A DNA stretch of 14,292 bases from Collinsella sp. (lineage in GTDB: Bacteria; Actinomycetota; Coriobacteriia; Coriobacteriales; Coriobacteriaceae): assembly GCA_031295725.1 (NCBI GenBank), contig JAUMNV010000154.1:1-14292 (forward strand), read 5' to 3'. The position numbers were made by a program, and so were the translations under genes. The notes under the pieces were generated by a model, which was given only the letters and a program-made list of their open reading frames with translations, had not been told where the DNA came from and ran no database searches. This document shows positions 6,010-14,292 of the stretch, piece after piece. The number at the start of each line of letters is the position of its first letter. Position 1 is the stretch's first letter.

Positions 6010-7293
6010 TTAGTAGATGACGGGATCGGGGACGGTAGCATGCTCGACATGCGCGCCGAGTGCCTGCAGCTTTTCGACAAACTGCTCGTAGCCGCGCTTG
6101 ATGTGATGGATGGCCGAAACCTCGGTCGTCCCGTCGGCGATCAAGCCCGCTACGACGAGGGCCGCTCCGCCACGCAGATCGGGCGAGGTAACCTGTGCAC
6201 CCGAGAAGCCCTTGACGCCATGAATCATGGCATGATGGCTCTCGATACGAATGTCGGCACCCATGCGCACCAGCTCAGAGGCAAACATAAAGCGATTCTC
6301 GAAGATGTTTTCGGTAATAACGGAACTGCCGTCGGCAAGGGCGGAGAGCACCATAATCTGCGCCTGCATGTCGGTCGGGAAACCGGGGAACGGAAGCGTC
6401 TGGATGTCGACCGGCTTGATACGCTCGGCACGGTTCACATGGACGCCATCTTCGACGCGCTCGCAGTCGATACCCATGAGCTCCATCTTCTTGAGCACCA
6501 TGCCCAAGTGAATGGGGCAAAAACCCGTGACGTCGACACCGCGATCGTCGGCCATCAACGCACCGGCAACGATAAAGGTACCGGCCTCGATGCGGTCGCC
6601 CACCACGCGATGGGTAACGGGATGGAGCTCTTCCACGCCTTCGATAGTCACGACGGGCGTACCGGCGCCGACAATCTTGGCGCCCATCTCGTTGAGCATG
6701 TTAGCGAGATCGACGATCTCGGGCTCGCGGGCGGCATTATCGATAACCGTGGTGCCCTGTGCGCGCACAGAGGCCATGATGAGGTTCTCGGTCGCACCGA
6801 CGCTGGCGAACTCGAGCGTGACGGTGGTACCGCGCAGACCTTGGGGCGCATTAGCGTTGATGTAACCGTGGGCGGTATCGAACTCAACGCCCAGGGCCTC
6901 AAGACCAAGAATGTGCATATCGATCTTGCGAGCACCCAGGTTGCAGCCGCCCGGCATGGCAATTTTGGCGCGATGGAAGCGGCCCAGCAGGGGTCCCATG
7001 ACGGCGGTGGAAGCGCGCATCTTGGCAACGAGCTCGTAGGGGGCCTCCCATGAATCGACCTGAGAGGTATCAATCTCGAGCGTGTGCTCGTCGAGAACAT
7101 CGATCGTAGCGCCCATGCCTTTGAGCACCTTGCCCATCACGTGGACATCGGAAATATCGGGCACGTTCTGCAGCGTCGTCTTGCCCGGCGCCAGAAGCGT
7201 TGCCGCCATGAGTTTGAGCGCGGAGTTCTTGGCGCCCGAAACGGGCACGGAGCCTCCGATGGCGTGGCCACCCTCAACGCGGATAATATCCAA
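6010..7293 (-). CDS. murA: UDP-N-acetylglucosamine 1-carboxyvinyltransferase
   Basis: A 427-residue cytoplasmic enzyme that adds enolpyruvate from PEP to UDP-GlcNAc, the first committed step of peptidoglycan synthesis. Lys22-Asn23 (GAKNS), catalytic Cys117 in PGGCNLGAR, Asp308 in FPTDMQ and Arg400 in KRGYE match the known active site. Because Cys117 is kept, the enzyme should be sensitive to fosfomycin in principle (family knowledge). The start is TTG at 7293, with AAAGGG six bases upstream; no better start exists and MDIIRVEGG is a typical N-terminus. It lies behind epsilon of ATP synthase, a neighbourhood also seen in many Firmicutes, and runs into the LCP gene. A strong terminator stem directly precedes its ribosome site. 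Confidence 0.97.
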   Translation of the reverse strand: MDIIRVEGGHAIGGSVPVSGAKNSALKLMAATLLAPGKTTLQNVPDISDVHVMGKVLKGMGATIDVLDEHTLEIDTSQVDSWEAPYELVAKMRASTAVMGPLLGRFHRAKIAMPGGCNLGARKIDMHILGLEALGVEFDTAHGYINANAPQGLRGTTVTLEFASVGATENLIMASVRAQGTTVIDNAAREPEIVDLANMLNEMGAKIVGAGTPVVTIEGVEELHPVTHRVVGDRIEAGTFIVAGALMADDRGVDVTGFCPIHLGMVLKKMELMGIDCERVEDGVHVNRAERIKPVDIQTLPFPGFPTDMQAQIMVLSALADGSSVITENIFENRFMFASELVRMGADIRIESHHAMIHGVKGFSGAQVTSPDLRGGAALVVAGLIADGTTEVSAIHHIKRGYEQFVEKLQALGAHVEHATVPDPVIY

Positions 7294-7299
7294 GGTCTA

Positions 7300-7305
7300 C
7301 CCTTT
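7300..7305 (-). promoter_or_regulatory. murA: Ribosome binding site of murA (TTG start)
   Basis: The minus strand reads AAAGGG six bases before the TTG at 7293. It begins one base after the T-run of the terminator at 7307-7345. Confidence 0.65.
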
Positions 7306-7306
7306 C

Positions 7307-7345
7307 AAAAAGCATGCCCGGGGTGGCTGGGCCATCCCGGGCATG
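7307..7345 (-). terminator. Intrinsic terminator of the atp operon, abutting murA
   Basis: CATGCCCGGG (7313-7322) pairs perfectly with CCCGGGCATG (7336-7345), and the stem extends to about 14 pairs including one G-T. Five T residues follow on the minus strand at 7311-7307. It lies 36 bases after the atpC stop and only 13 bases before the murA start. A small 5-bp repeat GTTCG/CGAAC sits at 7350-7367 between it and atpC. I found no convincing promoter for murA between atpC and this stem. Confidence 0.85.
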
Positions 7346-7381
7346 ATGTGTTCGCAAATGGTCGAACGCTAAATCGTTTGA

Positions 7382-7774
7382 CTATTGGGCAAGCTTGAGC
7401 TTACACCATGCGATTTCATTATAGAGGTAGGCGCGGCGTGCATCATCCTCCGACAAATTACCCAGCTTCTCTTCAAAACCTTGAATATCAGCTTTAAGCT
7501 TGTCGGCATCGACGGTCGCCAAATCGCAAGCGCGCTCGGCGAGAACGGTCACGACATCGTCCGCAACCTGGGCATAGCCGCCGGCCACGGCAAACGTGTG
7601 GTCGACAGTGCCCATGGCCTTATCGGAAACGCGAACGTAACCGCGGTCGATCGTGCAGATCTCGCTGGAGTGAGCAGGCAGAACGCCAAACTCGCCATCC
7701 GTGGACGGAATCGACACAAACGCAGCGTCGCCCTCATAGGCGCAGCTCACGGGGCACACGATGCGGATACGCAT
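7382..7774 (-). CDS. atpC: F1Fo ATP synthase epsilon subunit
   Basis: A 130-residue central-stalk subunit on the cytoplasmic side that couples gamma rotation to the c-ring and can brake ATP hydrolysis. The N-terminal beta-sandwich (about 1-82) contains the usual TDGEFGVLPAHS segment at 25-36, and two C-terminal helices follow (about 85-130). The length is normal. The ATG lies three bases after the beta stop, with GGGGGAG inside the end of atpD as its ribosome site, so translation is coupled. It is the last gene of the operon; a strong terminator follows. Confidence 0.95.
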   Translation of the reverse strand: MRIRIVCPVSCAYEGDAAFVSIPSTDGEFGVLPAHSSEICTIDRGYVRVSDKAMGTVDHTFAVAGGYAQVADDVVTVLAERACDLATVDADKLKADIQGFEEKLGNLSEDDARRAYLYNEIAWCKLKLAQ

Positions 7775-7777
7775 AAC

Positions 7778-9231
<1,454 letters not shown>

Positions 9232-9232
<1 letters not shown>

Positions 9233-10140
9233 TACTGTTCCTCCAATGCTGAGGCTCCGCCGACGATCTCGTTAATCTCGGTCGTGATCGAAGCCTGGCG
9301 CACGCGACTATACGTGCGGGTAAGGGTCGAGATGATCGCGGTGGCGTTTTCCGTCGCGGAGTGCATGGCCTTGCGGCGTGCACCCTGCTCGGCAGCCGCC
9401 GAATCGATCAGGGCCTGGTAGATGACCGTCAGGATATAAGACGGCACAAGCTTGCCGAGAACATGCTCGGGAGAGGGCACGAACTCGAACGTGGACGAGA
9501 TGCGCTTAGGGGCGTCGGTCTCGTTCTTACGCGGACCGTGGGCCATAGCGATCATCTCGGGGTCGAGCGGCAACAGATGCTCGACGCGAAGCTCCTGATC
9601 CACGCGGTTCTTGGCGTGGTGGTAGACAAGCTCGACACGGTCAAGCTCACCGGCACGATACGCATCGCAGATATGAGAGGAGATCATGCGGGCCTGATTG
9701 AAATCGGGCTCAGAGGAGTTGCCCTCAAAGTGCATGACAACGTTTGCGCGGTCACGGAAATACGTGGCCGGCTTACGCCCGCACGCGATGATCTCGCATT
9801 CGATGCCGTCGTTCGCCCAAGAAGCGGCGAGCTTTTCGGCCGTGCGCTCCACCGTCGTATTGAAACCGCCGGCAAGGCCGCGGTCCGAGGCAATAACGAC
9901 AATCAGGCCATGCTTGACGCTCTCATGCTTCTGCAGCATGGGATCGGTGCCCGAACAGGAGGCGTCGCCGGCGACCGTCAACATGACGTCGGTCAGCGCC
10001 TCCTTATAGGGCTCGGCCTGCTTGGAGCGATCGAGGGCACGACGAATCTTGGCCGTAGAGACCATCTCCATCGTGCGCGTGATCTGCTTGGTCGTGGTAA
10101 CCGAGGAGATTCGCTTCTTAATGTCGCGAAGGTTGGCCAT
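9232..10140 (-). CDS. atpG: F1Fo ATP synthase gamma subunit
   Basis: A 302-residue rotor shaft of F1. The conserved N-terminal helix (MANLRDIKKRISSVTTTKQI) and C-terminal helix (NATAIISTLTRTYSRVRQASITTEINEIVGGA) form the coiled coil inside the alpha/beta ring. The Rossmann-like central part (IVVIASDRGLAGGFN at about 80-94) sits between them. It is slightly longer than the roughly 285 residues of common homologues, the extra being in the middle. The ATG is preceded by AGAGGAGAA, five bases of spacer separate it from the alpha stop, and its own stop overlaps the beta start. Confidence 0.97.
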
Positions 10141-10145
10141 GGGGC

Positions 10146-11744
10146 TTAGTTCTCCTCTGATCCAGAAACATCCGAATGGTGCTTGGCCATGAACTGCTGC
10201 TTGAAGTCGCCGATGACGCGCAAGAGCTCAGCCTTGGTGTCATCATCGATCTTCTTGGCGCGAACCTTGTCGAGCAGCGAACCAAAGCCATTGTCCATGT
10301 ACTCGATGAGCTCGGCACGGAAAGGCAGCACGTCGGCGATCTCCAGGTCATCCAGGAAGCCCTCGTTGCCAGCGAACAGCGTAACGATCTGCTCGCCAAC
10401 CTCAAACGGCTTGTAACGCGGCTGCTTCAGGAGCTCGGTCATGCGAGCACCGTGGGTCAGCTGCTTCTGAGTAGCCTCGTCGAGGTCGGAGCCGAACTGC
10501 GTAAAGCCAGCGAGCTCCTGATAGGAAGCGAGGTCCAGACGGAGGTTGCCGGCGACCTGCTTCATGGCCTTGGTCTGCGCATCGCCACCGACGCGGGACA
10601 CGGAGATACCCACGTCGACTGCCGGGCGCTGACCCTGGAAGAAGAGCTCGGACTGCAGGTAGATCTGACCATCGGTAATGGAAATGACGTTGGTCGGAAT
10701 GTAGGCCGAGACGTCGCCGTCCTGGGTCTCGATGATCGGCAGTGCCGTCATGGAGCCGTAACCGTTCTTCTTGGACATCTTGACGGCACGCTCAAGCAGA
10801 CGAGAGTGCAGGTAGAAGATGTCACCAGGATAGGCCTCGCGTCCGGGCGGACGATGCAGCGTCAGCGACATCTGACGGTAGGCCACAGCCTGCTTGGACA
10901 GGTCATCGTAGATGACGAGCACGTGGCCGCCGGGGTTGGTCTCGCTGGCGGGCTTGCCGTCCTCGCCGTTGTACATAAAGAACTCGCCAATAGCGGCACC
11001 GGCCATAGGCGCGATGTACTGCATAGGGGCGGAATCGGCAGCGGTGGCCGAAACGATGATGGTGTAGTCGAGCGCACCGTGCTGAGCGAGGGTCTCGCGG
11101 ATGTTGGCAACCGTGGAGGCCTTCTGGCCGATGGCGACATAGATGCAGACCATGCCCTTGCCGCGCTGGTTGAGGATAGCGTCGATGGCGATGGCGGTCT
11201 TACCGGTCTTACGGTCACCGATGATGAGCTCACGCTGACCGCGGCCAATAGGCACCATGGAGTCGATAGCGAGCAGACCGGTCTGAACCGGCTCGCACAC
11301 CGGGGTACGATCGATGACGCCGGGAGCCTTGAACTCGATGGGGCGACGGTGCGTAGCGACGATGTCGCCCAGGCCGTCGATGGGCTGGCCGAGCGGATTG
11401 ACGACGCGGCCGAGCATGGCACGGCTCACGGGGATATCCATAACGCGGCCAGTGGTGCGGCACTCGTCGCCTTCCTTGATGGAGTCGACGGCACCGAACA
11501 GAACGGCGCCGACCTCGTCACGGTCAAGGTTCTGGGCAAGGCCGAAGACGGTCTCACCGGTATCGGAGCTCTTGAACTCCAGAAGCTCGCCTGCCATGGC
11601 GCTCTTGAGGCCGGAGACGCGCGCGATGCCGTCGCCTACCTCGTCGACCGTTGAAACCTCATGCGTATCGACCGTCGCGGAGAGGCTCGTGAGCTGCTCC
11701 TGCAGTTTCTTGGCGATATCCTGGGCATTGAGGGTTTCGGACAT
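10146..11744 (-). CDS. atpA: F1Fo ATP synthase alpha subunit
   Basis: A 532-residue non-catalytic nucleotide-binding subunit of F1. It contains Walker A GDRKTGKT at 176-183, Walker B LVIYDD at 276-281 and the arginine finger Arg384 in SVSRVGG, which completes the neighbouring beta site. It is longer than the common 502-513. Compared from memory with Bacillus subtilis AtpA, about 13 extra residues (EDGKPASETNPGG, 261-273) lie between FMYNG and the Walker B strand, plus a slightly longer charged C-terminus. The ATG overlaps the delta stop as TAATG and has a near-perfect GGAGGTG seven bases upstream. Confidence 0.98.
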   Translation of the reverse strand: MSETLNAQDIAKKLQEQLTSLSATVDTHEVSTVDEVGDGIARVSGLKSAMAGELLEFKSSDTGETVFGLAQNLDRDEVGAVLFGAVDSIKEGDECRTTGRVMDIPVSRAMLGRVVNPLGQPIDGLGDIVATHRRPIEFKAPGVIDRTPVCEPVQTGLLAIDSMVPIGRGQRELIIGDRKTGKTAIAIDAILNQRGKGMVCIYVAIGQKASTVANIRETLAQHGALDYTIIVSATAADSAPMQYIAPMAGAAIGEFFMYNGEDGKPASETNPGGHVLVIYDDLSKQAVAYRQMSLTLHRPPGREAYPGDIFYLHSRLLERAVKMSKKNGYGSMTALPIIETQDGDVSAYIPTNVISITDGQIYLQSELFFQGQRPAVDVGISVSRVGGDAQTKAMKQVAGNLRLDLASYQELAGFTQFGSDLDEATQKQLTHGARMTELLKQPRYKPFEVGEQIVTLFAGNEGFLDDLEIADVLPFRAELIEYMDNGFGSLLDKVRAKKIDDDTKAELLRVIGDFKQQFMAKHHSDVSGSEEN

Positions 11745-12220
11745 TAGGCTTCACCTCCGTACGAATTAGCAGAGTTTGCGAGGGTCTCCTGCGCGATGCG
11801 CAGCTGCGTCTTGACGGAAATGTCACGACGCTCGCCGCGGGCCTCGAGCACCAGGCCGCCCACGATAGACGGGTCGACCTGCTCGATAAGGAATACCTTG
11901 CGGCCGAAGTCCTGCTCGCATTTCTTAGTGATGGTTTGACGCAGCTCGTCGTCGAGCGGGATCGCCGTGGTGACGGTCACGCCCACTACATCCTCGTCTT
12001 CCTCGGCAACATACTTAAAGGCAGCTGCCACCTTGGGAAGAAGGTCGAGCTGGTCGCGCTTGGACATGGTGTCGAGCACGGCGATGATCTCGGGGCTGGC
12101 TGAAGCCAAGCGCTCGATCATCTCGAGGTCCTCGAACACATGGTTCTCGGCCTTGGCGGCTTCCAAAAGGGAACGCGCGTAGGTCTCGAGCACCTTGTCC
12201 TGATAGCGGCTAGTCGGCAT
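11744..12220 (-). CDS. atpH: F1Fo ATP synthase delta subunit
   Basis: A 158-residue OSCP/delta protein linking the top of F1 to the peripheral stalk b dimer. The N-terminal helical bundle (about 1-105) is followed by the conserved C-terminal segment DPSIVGGLVLEARGERRDIS at about 116-135, the family's most reliable mark. It is a little shorter than the usual 175-180. The ATG at 12220 lies 11 bases inside the end of the b gene, with AGGT eight bases upstream. Confidence 0.95.
   Translation of the reverse strand: MPTSRYQDKVLETYARSLLEAAKAENHVFEDLEMIERLASASPEIIAVLDTMSKRDQLDLLPKVAAAFKYVAEEDEDVVGVTVTTAIPLDDELRQTITKKCEQDFGRKVFLIEQVDPSIVGGLVLEARGERRDISVKTQLRIAQETLANSANSYGGEA
11752..11758 (-). promoter_or_regulatory. 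atpA: Strong ribosome binding site of atpA
   Basis: The minus strand reads GGAGGTG seven bases before the ATG. It lies inside the end of the delta gene and fits the need for three alpha copies per complex. Confidence 0.7.
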
Positions 12221-12812
12221 TCAGGCTACCTGCTTCCTGGATGTAGCGCTCGATGAGCTTCTTCTGCTCGGCATCGTCCTCGAGTGCCTCGCCCACGATC
12301 TTGGTGGCGACGGCAACGGACAGGTCGGCGATGGAGCTCGCGGCACCGGCGTAGATGGACTTGCGCTCGTCCTCGACGGTCGTATGGGCCTTGGCGATGA
12401 TCTCCTCGGCCTCCTTGTGAGCAGCCTCGATGATACGGGCACGCTCGGACTCGGCGTCCTTACGGGCCTCGAGAACGATGTCGGCAGCCTGACGACGGGC
12501 GTCGGTGACGATCGAGTCGGACTCAGCGCGCTTGGCGATAGCCTCCTGCTTGGTCTTCTCGGCCTCGTCGAGGCTCTCCTCGATCTTCTTGCCGCGCTCC
12601 TCCATGGTTTTCATGATGCCCGGCAGGGCGACCTTGGCCAGCACGATCCAGATAATCAGGAAGGCGATAAGCGCCGGGATGAACTCCGCCATCTTAGGGA
12701 TGAGGATGTCCGCACCGGCGGCGCCGTCCTCGGCGAACGCAGAAACCGGCATGAGCAGCGCGGCCGCGGACGCGGAGAGTGCGATCGCGCTCTTCTGGGA
12801 TGAAAGATTCAT
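12210..12812 (-). CDS. atpF: F1Fo ATP synthase b subunit with signal-like N-terminus
   Basis: A 200-residue peripheral-stalk subunit holding F1 against the membrane a subunit. Residues 1-27 look like a cleavable signal peptide ending in SAFA (hydrophobic ALSASAAALLMPV core), ahead of the true anchor helix at about 42-62 (FIPALIAFLIIWIVLAKVAL). From about 66 to 160 runs a highly charged, Ala/Glu/Lys-rich coiled coil that dimerises and reaches delta. Standard b subunits begin directly with the anchor helix, so the presequence is an extra element; whether it is cleaved is unknown. The ATG has CGGAG nine bases upstream, and the end overlaps delta by 11 bases. Confidence 0.95.
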   Translation of the reverse strand: MNLSSQKSAIALSASAAALLMPVSAFAEDGAAGADILIPKMAEFIPALIAFLIIWIVLAKVALPGIMKTMEERGKKIEESLDEAEKTKQEAIAKRAESDSIVTDARRQAADIVLEARKDAESERARIIEAAHKEAEEIIAKAHTTVEDERKSIYAGAASSIADLSVAVATKIVGEALEDDAEQKKLIERYIQEAGSLNAD

Positions 12813-12827
12813 ACTTGACGCTCCGTG

Positions 12828-13022
12828 CTATTTAACGATCAGCGCGACAACGAAGCCGATCAGAGCCAGAGCCTCGCCGAAAGCGGAGCCCATGATGAAG
12901 ACGGTGAACACGCGGCCCTGGACCTCAGGCTGACGGGCCATAGCACCCGTAGCACCCAGAGCAGACAGGCCGATAGCAAGACCAGCGCCGATAACACCGA
13001 GACCGTAACCGATAACTCCCAC
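12828..13022 (-). CDS. atpE: F1Fo ATP synthase c subunit
   Basis: A 64-residue membrane hairpin that forms the rotor ring. Helix 1 carries the glycine pattern GAGLAIG (12-18), the polar loop is RQPE (30-33), and the ion-binding carboxylate is Glu50 in helix 2 (GEALALIG). There is no Gln in helix 1 and no Ser/Thr after Glu50, so the Na+ signature is missing and proton coupling is inferred. It is compact: roughly six residues shorter than Bacillus c, shared between both ends. The start is GTG at 13022, supported by a perfect AAAGGAGG just upstream and an in-frame stop nine codons further up. A hairpin lies directly before this ribosome site. Confidence 0.96.
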   Translation of the reverse strand: MGVIGYGLGVIGAGLAIGLSALGATGAMARQPEVQGRVFTVFIMGSAFGEALALIGFVVALIVK

Positions 13023-13026
13023 GATT

Positions 13027-13034
13027 CCTCCTTT
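13027..13034 (-). promoter_or_regulatory. atpE: Perfect Shine-Dalgarno of atpE
   Basis: The minus strand reads AAAGGAGG four bases before the GTG start, the strongest ribosome site in the window. It fits the need for many c copies per complex and decides the GTG as start. Confidence 0.85.
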
Positions 13035-13038
13035 GTCG

Positions 13039-13134
13039 TGCGTGTCTTATTTCACGCAGGATAACCTTTTTATAACTGCCGGGCTCCATGGGTACGGGCA
13101 CCGGCGGTTTAACGAATTGCCTTACCTTTAAGGC
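13039..13134 (-). promoter_or_regulatory. Structured atpB-atpE intergenic leader
   Basis: The 124-base gap between the a and c genes holds two clean hairpins in the transcript. One is a 6-bp stem with a four-base loop at 13119-13134, 12 bases past the a stop. The other is a 6-bp stem TGCGTG/CACGCA with an A-rich eight-base loop at 13039-13058, ending four bases before the atpE Shine-Dalgarno. An AT-rich stretch (TTATAAAAAGG) lies between them. In E. coli the region before atpE is a translational enhancer, so a comparable role is inferred. There is no T-run after either stem. Confidence 0.5.
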
Positions 13135-13146
13135 GCGAACGGAAGA

Positions 13147-13950
13147 CTACTCCTCCTCCGCGACCTCCTCTGCCTCGGAGACATACACGGCGGTAAGGAC
13201 CGTGAAGACGTAAGCCTGGATGGCGCCGACCACAAGCTCGATCGCATAGATCAGGATGAGAATGGCAAGCCAGGCCAGCGAAGGCAGGGCGCCGACGGCG
13301 TGGGCCGCGGAAACTTGCTGAAGCAGCGGCTGCATGAACATGCTCGCCATGATGGCGAACGAGCCCATGACCACGTGTCCTGCGAACATGTTGCAGAACA
13401 GACGGACGGCGAGCGTGATGAGGCGCAGGAAGGTCGAGAAAAGCTCAACGACCCACACGAGCACGTTCATCGGGAAGCTCACGCCCTGCGGAGCGAGGCT
13501 CTTGATGTAGCCGATCACGCCGTGAGCCTTGCATCCGTAGTAGATGAAGTACACGAAGGCGAAGATGGCGAGCGCGGCAGTGGAGCCGATTGCGCCGGTG
13601 CCGGGCTTCATTCCCGGGATCAGGCCGATCATGTTGTTGATCAGGATGAACAGGAAAAGCGAGCACAGGAACGGGAAGTGCTTCTTCCAGTTCTCACCCA
13701 CGACGCCCTTGCCGATGTCGTTCTCGACGTACTCGATGATGTACTCGAAACCGTTGACGAAGAAGCCCTTGGGAACCAGGGTCTGCTTCTTCTTGAACAC
13801 GGCCAGGACGATCAGGAGCACGATCGTGGAGACGATCAGCCAAAACGAGTACTGCGTGATGCCGCAGCTCAGATCGCCCACGACAGGGGTGGAGCTGAAC
13901 TCGCTGACCAGATGATTAATCTCATCAGGCAGCTTTTCAAAAATTTCCAC
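13147..13950 (-). CDS. atpB: F1Fo ATP synthase a subunit
   Basis: A 267-residue membrane stator subunit that carries the two proton half-channels. It has about five to six membrane helices, and the essential arginine is Arg183 in LAVRLFCNMFAGH. His192 and Glu238 occupy the positions of E. coli Glu219 and His245 in swapped form, a known natural variant, and Gln245 matches E. coli Gln252. One oddity is Cys186 where the family nearly always has Gly (RLFGNM). The C-terminus is acidic (SEAEEVAEEE). The start is GTG at 13950 with AAGGT six bases upstream, three bases after the preceding gene. Confidence 0.96.
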   Translation of the reverse strand: MEIFEKLPDEINHLVSEFSSTPVVGDLSCGITQYSFWLIVSTIVLLIVLAVFKKKQTLVPKGFFVNGFEYIIEYVENDIGKGVVGENWKKHFPFLCSLFLFILINNMIGLIPGMKPGTGAIGSTAALAIFAFVYFIYYGCKAHGVIGYIKSLAPQGVSFPMNVLVWVVELFSTFLRLITLAVRLFCNMFAGHVVMGSFAIMASMFMQPLLQQVSAAHAVGALPSLAWLAILILIYAIELVVGAIQAYVFTVLTAVYVSEAEEVAEEE

Positions 13951-13953
13951 GAC

Positions 13954-14265
13954 TTACCTTTCGACCTCATGAGGATCTCGCAGCGCCTTGGCGACGCGAA
14001 CCGCGCAGGCGGCCATAAAGGCCACGAAGCCGATCGCCTCGCCCAGGAGGAACATGCGAAATGCCTCTCCGAACAACACAAACACAACCAAGGTAAAGAC
14101 GAGCAGGGCGACTGCCGAGACCGCGAGACTCACCATACCCTTGAGCATGTCCGCATTCTGTTTATCGTCAAGAACCGGCTTGAGCGTAAAGACAAAGGGA
14201 AGGAAGGCAATTGCGCCCGCGATGGCGCCTGCAACGATAGCGAGCAGATCGGCTATCTGAAACAC
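13954..14265 (-). CDS. Small membrane protein, AtpI-like
   Basis: A protein of about 103 residues with three predicted membrane helices (about 6-27, 43-66 and 70-91 from this start) and a short basic/acidic tail (RVAKALRDPHEVER). Its place immediately upstream of the a subunit, three bases away, is where AtpI (subunit I, a c-ring assembly or Mg/Ca transport helper) is found in many operons. Sequence similarity to AtpI cannot be shown by eye, and AtpI usually has four helices, so the name rests mainly on position. The GTG at 14265 is chosen because GAGG lies six bases upstream; another GTG at 14277 would add four residues but has AAGGA almost touching it. The operon promoter is outside the window. 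Confidence 0.75.
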   Translation of the reverse strand: MFQIADLLAIVAGAIAGAIAFLPFVFTLKPVLDDKQNADMLKGMVSLAVSAVALLVFTLVVFVLFGEAFRMFLLGEAIGFVAFMAACAVRVAKALRDPHEVER

Positions 14266-14292
14266 TGGCGTCCTCACTTTCCTTTTTAACGC

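Noticed and set aside
10176..11654. A 492-codon plus-strand open frame antisense to atpA
   Set aside because: It is the antisense shadow of a fully convincing alpha subunit; its composition follows the opposite codons and no domain is recognisable.
12828..13022. A truncated or deleted c subunit
   Set aside because: At 64 residues it seemed too short, but aligning back from RQPE shows the glycine helix, loop and Glu50 in correct register; only the ends are short, and an in-frame stop upstream rules out a longer form.

Overview
The window is about 14.3 kb of GC-rich bacterial chromosome. It looks like a Gram-positive anaerobe of the Coriobacteriia, probably Collinsella-like. That placement is an inference from the high GC content, the gene neighbourhood (ATP synthase operon, then murA, then an LCP-family wall enzyme), the GTG/TTG starts and the style of the proteins; there is no rRNA gene in view to confirm it. 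Except for pepT, every gene reads leftward on the minus strand.

Right part (14265 down to 7382): a complete F1Fo ATP synthase operon in canonical order. A small AtpI-like membrane protein is followed by subunits a, c, b, delta, alpha, gamma, beta and epsilon. Spacing is tight, with TAATG stop/start overlaps at delta/alpha and gamma/beta, an 11-base b/delta overlap, and one notable 124-base gap before the c subunit. That gap contains two hairpins and a perfect Shine-Dalgarno. The operon promoter lies beyond the right edge. A strong intrinsic terminator follows epsilon, and its T-run ends one base before the Shine-Dalgarno of murA, which starts with TTG.

Middle (7293 to 4509): murA (first committed step of peptidoglycan synthesis) and an LCP transferase (attachment of glycopolymers to peptidoglycan) form a cell-wall pair. 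A 253-base convergent gap then separates them from pepT. This gap is unusually rich in nested inverted repeats.

Left-middle (4508 to 1814): pepT (tripeptidase, plus strand) diverges from a DtxR/MntR-type metalloregulator, which is closely followed by a zinc-type homocysteine S-methyltransferase. A perfect 8+2+8 palindrome sits in the divergent intergenic region directly in front of an extended -10 for pepT. It is the best operator candidate in the window.

Left part (1658 to 1): a phosphohexomutase with changed residues in two signature loops. Beyond it is a 257-base non-coding stretch full of hairpins. On the minus strand this stretch carries an antitermination-like CTTGAGAAC element and a long stem, resembling an rRNA leader or spacer, so an rRNA operon may begin just outside the left edge.

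Most of the window is ordinary core genome and I see no clear new multi-gene system. The items most worth a second look are the pepT/dtxR palindrome, the nested palindrome between pepT and the LCP gene, the terminator abutting murA, the altered phosphohexomutase loops, the AtpA insertion, and TA-alternating tracts confined to the left 2.7 kb.
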